Assembly (NCBI GenBank): GCA_021781255.1
Contig: JAJXXG010000298.1
Location: forward strand, 1-8,158
DNA: 8,158 bases
Source: Acidobacteriota bacterium
GTDB lineage: Bacteria; Acidobacteriota; Terriglobia; Terriglobales; Acidobacteriaceae
Reading direction: 5' to 3'
Part shown: positions 1-4,754 of the stretch, piece by piece
Numbering within the stretch: position 1 is the first letter of the stretch
How the letters are laid out: every line of letters begins with the position of its first letter
Made by a program: the position numbers and the translations under genes
The notes under the pieces: generated by a model
What the model saw: the letters and a program-made list of their open reading frames with translations, nothing else
Told to the model about the DNA's origin: nothing
Database searches by the model: none

Positions 1-28
1 AATGGGTCCGGCGTGAACGGCGTGTCAT
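1..28 (-). CDS. possible start of an unidentified gene, running off the left edge
   Basis: On the minus strand an ATG at 28-26 is preceded by a good Shine-Dalgarno sequence, AGAGGAG (complement of 34-40), with 5 nt spacing. Only nine codons are inside the window (MTRRSRRTH), so no family can be named. The same frame is open further upstream to another ATG at 85-83, which overlaps the integrase stop codon as ATGA; that longer version would start with MSGRVVPYRPLRW and would be translationally coupled to the integrase. The Shine-Dalgarno favours the start at 28. The short, Arg-rich fragment could equally be chance. Confidence 0.22.
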
Positions 29-81
29 CGTTGCTCCTCTGTTCTGCCATCTTAATGGCCGATAGGGAACAACCCTTCCAC

Positions 82-1320
82 TCATCCCGCTGTCCGAATT
101 TCCGAAGCCGGCTCAGAGAGAGTCGCTCCGCCGGACGACAACCATGACCGGCACGCGTGTCGCAGGGTATGCCACGTGAGACCCGGCACACCGTGCTTCG
201 CCGCGATTGGCTTCAGCCCTTTTTGAAGGAGCATCGAGCCGCTGCGAGGGCCGCCGGTGCGCGAAGAGGGAAACACCCATTCTGAGTCGCCAATCTTCTT
301 CTTCCAGTCCATCAGTATGTCCAACAGGCCATCAGCAACTGGTAGCTTTGCGTTCGATGCCGGAGTCTTTGTTTTTCCAATCCGCCCCCGCGTGAACTTC
401 CGGCGAATGTAGATGGTTTTCTTCGCCACGTCTAGGTCCTCCCATTGAAGGGCCAGCAACTCTGATATTCGCAGGGCGAACGATGCGTCAACAAGGACCA
501 GCACGTTGAGCACTTCCGGAAGGTCGGCCCGGATCGACTTGAACTGTTCGACTGTGATTTGCTGAATCTCCTTCTGCCGCTTTGAGACGCCCTTCACCTC
601 GATCAGGCGCATCGGATTGTGCTCGAACTGAGAGATGAACTCGTGCTTAGCAGCGAGTTTGAAGCACTTGCTCAGCAGAGTGCGAATCGAGGCTTTGGTG
701 GTCCCCGCGAGCGGCCGGCCCTTCGCACCGCACAAAGACAGAAGCCATTCATCGATCATCAGAACCTTCATCTCGCGAATGGGCACATTGGCAAACCTGG
801 GCTCGATGTAGTGGTCGAGCAGGTAGGCGTGATGCTGCCGGGTCGAGAACTCAAGGTCGGGAGGATTTGGAACCGTCAGCCGCTGGGCAAGCTGGCTAAT
901 GTTTTGAGGAGTCGCTGCCGCCTTGAGCATGAGATTGATTTCGTCGATCTCATCTTCCCGCGCGACCGTGAAGGCATCAACCAGCACGCCTTGGGTAGGG
1001 AACACCTTGTGGAGTTTCTTCTTGAGATCGAGCAGGCGGCTTTCGCTCGGGAGGAACTTGCGCCGGTAGAGGGTAATGATGGCGCCGAACTTGGCATCTG
1101 CCTTTTCGCCGGCGGTTCCTGCGTTGATCTGTGAGACGGTCAACTCGATCGCTTTGCGGACGTCGGTTTCCTTGGGATATTCGGTTCCCTGAAAGGTCAT
1201 CGTGCGCTGGAACCGCTTGCCATTCAGCCATTCTGAGAAGCGAACCTCCCAGGCATAGCCTTTCGCCTTGCGCACCTTCCTGATGCTACCCTGTTGGTAT
1301 TGTGATCTTTTCGTGCTCAC
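82..1320 (-). CDS. tyrosine recombinase / phage-type integrase, C-terminally truncated (probable pseudogene)
   Basis: Site-specific DNA recombinase of the tyrosine (XerC/D, phage integrase) family, 412 residues, with a GTG start. AGGAAG (complement of 1329-1334) lies 8 nt before the start. Residues 1-70 form the basic N-terminal DNA-binding part (YQQGSIRKV... then WEVRF). About 76-245 is the core-binding domain and about 255-412 the catalytic domain. Visible catalytic residues are Arg284 in ALRISELLALQW, Lys316/318 in the GKTKTP hairpin, and His384-x-x-Arg387 in HTLRH. The family then normally runs about 45-50 residues further, through a Q-x-LM-x-H segment and the His/Trp to the nucleophilic Tyr. 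Here the reading frame ends 24 residues after HTLRH in LSEPASEIRTAG. The other two frames of bases 1-120 do not encode the missing segment, so this is a real loss rather than one frameshift. Without the Tyr the protein should be unable to cleave DNA. It lies next to tRNA-Arg and is probably the remnant of an integrated element. The family call is firm; the inactivity is inferred. Confidence 0.88.
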   Translation of the reverse strand: MSTKRSQYQQGSIRKVRKAKGYAWEVRFSEWLNGKRFQRTMTFQGTEYPKETDVRKAIELTVSQINAGTAGEKADAKFGAIITLYRRKFLPSESRLLDLKKKLHKVFPTQGVLVDAFTVAREDEIDEINLMLKAAATPQNISQLAQRLTVPNPPDLEFSTRQHHAYLLDHYIEPRFANVPIREMKVLMIDEWLLSLCGAKGRPLAGTTKASIRTLLSKCFKLAAKHEFISQFEHNPMRLIEVKGVSKRQKEIQQITVEQFKSIRADLPEVLNVLVLVDASFALRISELLALQWEDLDVAKKTIYIRRKFTRGRIGKTKTPASNAKLPVADGLLDILMDWKKKIGDSEWVFPSSRTGGPRSGSMLLQKGLKPIAAKHGVPGLTWHTLRHACRSWLSSGGATLSEPASEIRTAG

Positions 1321-1374
1321 GTCTCGCGCTTCCTAAGCTCACTTGGGTTATCGGCCCTGAGTGGATTTTAGTAG

Positions 1375-1394
1375 CTGTGAGGGACTGTGAGGGA
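1375..1394. repeat. perfect tandem direct repeat, 2 x 10 bp (CTGTGAGGGA)
   Basis: CTGTGAGGGA occurs twice head to tail with no spacer, at 1375-1384 and 1385-1394. The pair sits between the integrase start (1320, minus strand) and tRNA-Arg (1435, plus strand). Closely spaced direct repeats near an integrase can be arm-type binding sites for the integrase or its excision factor, but two copies could also be simple slippage. Function is not shown by the sequence. Confidence 0.6.
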
Positions 1395-1401
1395 GAAAGT
1401 T

Positions 1402-1431
1402 TTGCACTGTCTGTAAATTGTTTATTATAAG
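1402..1431 (+). promoter_or_regulatory. possible promoter of tRNA-Arg
   Basis: The bases before the tRNA are markedly AT-rich compared with the surroundings. TTGCAC (1402-1407) may be a -35 element. The -10 could be TTATAA (1425-1430, 17-nt spacing) or TATAAG (1426-1431, 18-nt spacing). Both put the start of transcription at or just inside the tRNA 5' end, which is tighter than usual. TATTAT (1423-1428) fits the start better but with only 15-nt spacing. The promoter is likely here, but the exact -10 is unsure. Confidence 0.35.
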
Positions 1432-1434
1432 AGT

Positions 1435-1511
1435 GGCCCCGTAGCTCAGGTGGATAGAGCAGCAGTTTCCTAAACTGCGTGTCGGAAGTTCGAATCTTCC
1501 CGGGGTCACCA
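1435..1511 (+). tRNA. tRNA-Arg (anticodon CCT)
   Basis: Complete cloverleaf read by eye. The acceptor is GGCCCCG (1435-1441) with CGGGGTC (1501-1507), including one G-U pair. The D stem is GCTC/GAGC (1444-1447/1457-1460). The anticodon stem is GCAGT/ACTGC (1462-1466/1474-1478) around the loop TTCCTAA, giving anticodon CCT at 1469-1471, which reads AGG. The variable loop is GTGTC (5 nt). The T stem GGAAG/CTTCC encloses the T loop TTCGAAT (1489-1495). The discriminator is A1508, and the 3' CCA (1509-1511) is encoded. tRNA genes are common integration targets and an integrase relic lies upstream, but its 3' half is intact and no second copy of the 3' end is visible in the window. It appears functional. 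Confidence 0.97.
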
Positions 1512-1568
1512 CTTTTCCATCCCGCGCTAAGTTCTGTTGCTCATACGGAATTTCTGCGCGATTGCCTT

Positions 1569-1597
1569 TTGACTCAACCCCACCTCGCCGTTAGAAT
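1569..1597 (+). promoter_or_regulatory. sigma70-type promoter of the cobalamin riboswitch / TonB receptor transcript
   Basis: TTGACT (-35, 1569-1574) and TAGAAT (-10, 1592-1597) are separated by exactly 17 nt, each one mismatch from consensus. The predicted start of transcription is about 1604. This gives a leader of about 320 nt that contains the whole cobalamin riboswitch before the receptor start codon. The position relative to the riboswitch supports the call strongly; it was not measured. Confidence 0.72.
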
Positions 1598-1602
1598 TAT
1601 TC

Positions 1603-1629
1603 ATGGCATGGAAATCGATTCCATGCCAT
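1603..1629. repeat. perfect inverted repeat at the predicted transcription start (11-bp arms, 5-nt spacer)
   Basis: ATGGCATGGAA (1603-1613) and TTCCATGCCAT (1619-1629) are exact reverse complements around the spacer ATCGA. Because the predicted +1 is about 1604, the RNA would begin with an 11-bp stem-loop, placed before the riboswitch aptamer. It could be a 5' stabilising hairpin in the mRNA, or at DNA level an operator covering +1 for a repressor dimer. It is outside the conserved cobalamin aptamer. Confidence 0.75.
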
Positions 1630-1672
1630 CACTTCTGCTGTGCCGAAACGCAGCGCAGCTTACCACGGCAAT

Positions 1673-1887
1673 CGCCAGGATGCTCGGGAAGGCGGTGAAA
1701 CTCCGCCACTGCCCCGCAACTGTGAGCGCCCCTGCCAGACCGGCCGTCGTATTGGCCGGGGCAGGATATCAGCCCTAGCCCTTTCTGCTCCATCGGAAGA
1801 GCAACGGAACCACTGGGGACAGGCCCACGGGCAGGTCGCTGGGAAGGTGGCTGGTGCAGGCGCAAGTCAGGAGACCGGTCCTTGGCG
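1673..1887 (+). promoter_or_regulatory. cobalamin (B12) riboswitch aptamer
   Basis: RNA element that binds adenosylcobalamin or a related corrinoid and usually represses B12 uptake or synthesis genes. Conserved pieces appear in the right order. They are GGGAA then GGTGAAACTCC (1686-1704), ACTGCCCCGCAACTGTGA (1708-1725), the TGCCAGA region, CACTGGGGA (about 1812-1820), GGGAAGGTGGC, and the B12 box AAGTCAGGAGACCGGTCC (1864-1881). The peripheral stem CCTGCC/GGCAGG plus CCGGCC/GGCCGG (1731-1745 with 1754-1765, AGA bulge at 1737-1739) is perfectly paired. Stem P1 can be traced: CGCCAGGA (1673-1680) with TCCTTGGCG (1879-1887), one bulged U. This fixes the aptamer ends. A short stem TGCCG/CGGCA (1641-1645/1666-1670) precedes it. 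It lies just upstream of a TonB-dependent receptor, the classic target. Confidence 0.95.
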
Positions 1888-1902
1888 CCCAAAACCCGCT
1901 TG

Positions 1903-1924
1903 CGTTCCGAGGGGAACGAAGGAG
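1903..1924 (+). promoter_or_regulatory. expression platform: hairpin abutting the Shine-Dalgarno of the receptor gene
   Basis: CGTTCC (1903-1908) and GGAACG (1913-1918) form a 6-bp stem with loop GAGG, directly followed by the Shine-Dalgarno AAGGAG (1919-1924). There is no T-run after the hairpin, so control of translation is more likely than termination. Two further pairings are possible: UCCUU of the P1 3' strand (1879-1883) is complementary to AAGGA of the Shine-Dalgarno (1919-1923), and GGGG (1911-1914) could meet the conserved CCCC of the aptamer (1712-1715). Which one operates is not decided by the sequence. Confidence 0.5.
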
Positions 1925-1926
1925 CC

Positions 1927-4407
1927 ATGATGCCAGCGTCTCGCCTCTTGCGCGCTTTTTCCGCGCTCATCCTTTCATCTTTTCTATTTCTATTCACTTC
2001 TGTTTTCGCCCGTGCTGCCACCATTCACGGCGTTGTGACCGATGCGTCCGGCGCCAAGGTGCGAAACGCGAAGGTGGTTCTGATTCAAAGCGGATCCCCG
2101 GTAGGTTCGGCGGTTTCCGGGGCCGATGGCAGTTTTGAAATTGACACAGGTACGGTGGGCCGCTTCTTTCTCGTGATCTCCGCACCGACTTTCAGGCAAC
2201 TGGAGACGCCGGTATTCTATGCGGGCCGTCTCGACACGATTGAGCGAGACCTGGTGCTGGAGCCGGAGTGGGCGCGCGAGTCGATTGTGGTGACGGCTAC
2301 CGGCACGCCCACGCCTCAGGCGCAGACCAGCGCCGCGACCACGGTGCTGGGGCAGAGTGAACTCAACCTGCGGAGCGACCTGGTGAGTGCTCTACGGATG
2401 ATGCCGGGCACCTTTGTCGTGCAAACCGGCCAGCGCGGTGCGCAGTCCTCGCTTTTTATTCGCGGCGGTGACTCGGATGCCAACAAGATCCTGGTGGATG
2501 GCGTGGACGCAGGCGATCTGGGCGGGCGCTTTGATTTCGGGCCGCTGGCAACCACCGCGGTCGAGCGTGCCGAGGTGTATCGAGGACCGGACTCAAGCCT
2601 CTACGGTGCAGACGCGGCCAGTGGAGTGGTGAGCTTGACGACACCGCGGGGCACCACCAGTTTTCCCTCACTTCTTTTCCATGGAGACGTAGGCAACTAC
2701 TCGACGTCGCAGGAGGATCTTGAGGTAGCGGGCGCGCGCAACAAGCTGGATTACCTGGGCGAGTACAGTTGGCTGCAGACGGCTAATGACCTGCCCAACG
2801 ATGAGTACCACGTGGGCACGGCGGCGGGCAATCTGGGCTGGCAGCCCAACGGCAAAACCCAAATCCGGGGCACGGTGCACTACGGAGTAGATGGAACCGG
2901 TGCCCCTGGGGCCTATGCCTTTCATGGACTTTCAGACAGCGCCACGCAGAAGGACCAGGACATTTTTCTGAGCGGATCCATCGACAACCAGACAACGCCG
3001 GACTTTCACAACGTGGTGCGTTATGGGATGACGCGGAAACGCGAACAGTACCACCTTTGGAGCCAAAGCGGTTCAGGTGTTTTTGATGCCTATGGAGATA
3101 GTTTTGGCAATCTGGTGACAATTACAGGCGCGAATGGCGACTCAGTGACCGGCCGCGCGCTGATGGACTATGCGGGTACTTATCCGCAGGGGTATCAGCT
3201 TGTGTCGAATCGCGATGCGCTTGTTTACCAGGGAGACTACACCTTCACGCCGCACATCGTGGGGCTGATTGGCTTTCAGTATGAGGACGAGCGCGGTGCC
3301 GAACCGGGCAGTACCTACTACACGCCTGTGGAGCGGACCAATTACGACTACCGCGCTGCGGTGCATGGGGACTTCAGGAATCGTTTTTTTTATAACCTTG
3401 GAGGCGACCTTGAGCACTACTCGCTGTTCGGTACGCAGACCTCGCCGCGCGCAGGCTTCTCAGTCTATGCATTGAAGCCTCGCAAAGGCATCTTCAGCGG
3501 CACGCGAGTGATGTTCAACTTCGGCGACGCAGTGCGTGAGCCTTCATTGACCGACCAGTTCTACTCGCTCTACAGCTTTCTTGAGAGCAACGGTGGTCAA
3601 TCGACCATCCAGCAGTTGCACATTGGGCCGCTTGCTGCGCCGGCCACGCGAACCTATGACGGTGGCGTCGAGCAGTCGTTCTTCAGCCAGCGCCTCGTCT
3701 TTCGCACCAGTTTCTTTCACAACGAATACGGCCGCCAGATTGAGTACGTAGGCCTGGACGTGATCCCGCTGCTGCTGCCTAACCTGACCGCTGCACAGCA
3801 GAATCAACTGGAGCAGTTCCTCCAGGCGAACGGCGCGTATGAGCAGAGTCTGAATACCGAGGCCTACCGTGCGCTGGGCGTGGAGACGACGGTCGAAGGC
3901 GGGATCGGGCGCAACATCTTTTTGCGCGGCGGCTACACCTATGTGGACGCTGTGATCCAGCGCAGCTTTACCAACAGCGACGTTGCCCTGCTTGGGCCGC
4001 TGCCCACTTACAACGGTATTCCCATTGGCCCGGACTCGCCCTTGCAAGGCGCGCGCCCGTTTCGCAGGCCACCCCACACGGGCTTCATCACGGCGACCTT
4101 CACGCACAAGTCGCTGTCGGCTATGTTGAATACCGCCTTTGCCAGCAGATCCGACGACTCGGACTTTCTGGGCGGGGACGACATCAACGGCGGCAACAGC
4201 CTGCTCTTGCCGAATCGCAATCTGGATTTTGGTTACGCCAAGGTCGACCTTGGCGCCAGCTATCAGTTCAAGTCGTGGATCGGGGTCTACGGTATTGGAG
4301 ATAATCTGACCAATAACCAGCATATTGCGCCCATCGGCTACGTCAGCCTCCCGATCGATTTCCGCGTTGGGTTGCGGCTGCAGTGGGGCCGATCAAAGAC
4401 GCGCTGA
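1927..4407 (+). CDS. TonB-dependent outer-membrane receptor, probable vitamin B12/corrinoid transporter (BtuB role)
   Basis: 826-residue outer-membrane transporter that would import its ligand into the periplasm using TonB-ExbBD energy. Residues 1-30 are a signal peptide (hydrophobic SALILSSFLFLFTSV, cleavage after ARA). About 31-113 is a CarboxypepD_reg-like beta-sandwich (TIHGVVTDASGAKVRNAKVVL). The TonB box ESIVVTAT (118-125) resembles the DTLVVTAN of E. coli BtuB. About 134-240 is the plug, with PGTFVVQTG, SLFIRGGDSDANKILVDGV and VERAEVYRGPDSSLYGADA. About 245-826 is the barrel, ending DFRVGLRLQW plus six extra residues GRSKTR. BtuB is about 600 residues; the excess is the N-terminal domain and longer loops. 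The upstream cobalamin riboswitch is the main reason to infer corrinoids as substrate. ATG 1927 lies 2 nt from AAGGAG and ATG 1930 lies 5 nt from it, so 1930 may be the true start. The in-frame TTG at 1882 lies inside riboswitch stem P1 and is rejected. The family is certain, the substrate inferred. Confidence 0.93.
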   Translation: MMPASRLLRAFSALILSSFLFLFTSVFARAATIHGVVTDASGAKVRNAKVVLIQSGSPVGSAVSGADGSFEIDTGTVGRFFLVISAPTFRQLETPVFYAGRLDTIERDLVLEPEWARESIVVTATGTPTPQAQTSAATTVLGQSELNLRSDLVSALRMMPGTFVVQTGQRGAQSSLFIRGGDSDANKILVDGVDAGDLGGRFDFGPLATTAVERAEVYRGPDSSLYGADAASGVVSLTTPRGTTSFPSLLFHGDVGNYSTSQEDLEVAGARNKLDYLGEYSWLQTANDLPNDEYHVGTAAGNLGWQPNGKTQIRGTVHYGVDGTGAPGAYAFHGLSDSATQKDQDIFLSGSIDNQTTPDFHNVVRYGMTRKREQYHLWSQSGSGVFDAYGDSFGNLVTITGANGDSVTGRALMDYAGTYPQGYQLVSNRDALVYQGDYTFTPHIVGLIGFQYEDERGAEPGSTYYTPVERTNYDYRAAVHGDFRNRFFYNLGGDLEHYSLFGTQTSPRAGFSVYALKPRKGIFSGTRVMFNFGDAVREPSLTDQFYSLYSFLESNGGQSTIQQLHIGPLAAPATRTYDGGVEQSFFSQRLVFRTSFFHNEYGRQIEYVGLDVIPLLLPNLTAAQQNQLEQFLQANGAYEQSLNTEAYRALGVETTVEGGIGRNIFLRGGYTYVDAVIQRSFTNSDVALLGPLPTYNGIPIGPDSPLQGARPFRRPPHTGFITATFTHKSLSAMLNTAFASRSDDSDFLGGDDINGGNSLLLPNRNLDFGYAKVDLGASYQFKSWIGVYGIGDNLTNNQHIAPIGYVSLPIDFRVGLRLQWGRSKTR

Positions 4408-4429
4408 TCTGACATCCCAAACGCGCCCG

Positions 4430-4504
4430 AAGGCGGCCGATTCCTTCCCCTCGAAATTAATGCGGAGTTAAATCTCCGCAACGGGTAGGTTTTGGCCGCC
4501 TTTT
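4430..4504 (+). terminator. probable factor-independent terminator with a nested hairpin
   Basis: Starting 23 nt after the receptor stop codon, AAGGCGGCC (4430-4438) and GGCCGCCTT (4494-4502) are exact reverse complements ending in TTTT (4501-4504). Inside them sits a second perfect hairpin, TGCGGAG (4461-4467) and CTCCGCA (4474-4480), with loop TTAAAT. The GC-rich closing stem followed by T residues fits a terminator, though the enclosed loop is long and the T-run short. It would separate the B12 receptor transcript from the next gene. Confidence 0.48.
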
Positions 4505-4754
4505 CCACAATCCTTGCGTGTGGAAATGAGACGGCGCGTGTTTTTTTCTTGGGAAAGAGCTCGCCCGTGTTGGAAACTATCGGTAGACCATATCATCCTG
4601 AAAATTTAGTTCTCTCCAGCCTTTCAACATCTTTTGAGAAGAACCACGCGTGCTGAGGAACTGCGGGTAAGGCGTAGCCGTTGAGCGTTTGCCCCTTATC
4701 CAGAAACCACAAAGAGTCGAGTCGGCTATTCATGCCACACATCGCGAGGAGAAT
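4502..4754. other. intergenic region with a second hairpin; no gene seen
   Basis: TTTCCACA (4502-4509) and TGTGGAAA (4519-4526) form a perfect 8-bp inverted repeat with a 9-nt loop; it overlaps the T-run of the preceding terminator, so the two structures may compete. A run of seven T follows at 4541-4547 without a strong stem directly before it. A weak promoter may exist: TTGGAA (4570-4575) and TATCAT (4591-4596), but the spacing of 15 nt is short. GGGTAA and TTGCCC in about 4665-4700 could pair around a small GGC/GCC hairpin; I recognise no known riboswitch there. The Shine-Dalgarno GAGGAG (4746-4751) serves the next gene. No open frame here looks coding. Confidence 0.5.

Noticed and set aside
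85..112. Resemblance of CCGAATTTCCGAAG near the integrase end to the tRNA T-arm, as a possible att site
   Set aside because: Only a few bases agree with the tRNA-Arg 3' end (TTCGAATCTTCC) and the acceptor part does not match, so it is not a credible direct repeat.
619..1134. 171-codon plus-strand frame opposite the integrase
   Set aside because: The minus-strand frame carries clear recombinase motifs over the same bases; the plus-strand protein has none.
1882..1926. Extended TTG start adding 15 residues to the B12 receptor
   Set aside because: The TTG is part of riboswitch stem P1, and the added residues would precede a normal signal peptide. ATG 1927/1930 follows AAGGAG.
1629..2024. Open frames on both strands across 1629-2024 and 1640-1930
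   Set aside because: They cover the cobalamin riboswitch, whose conserved RNA elements explain the sequence; the encoded proteins are of low complexity with no recognisable family.
3544..4323. 259-codon open frame on the minus strand
   Set aside because: It lies wholly inside the TonB receptor gene and is explained by high-GC third positions. It has no start context and its protein shows no recognisable motif.
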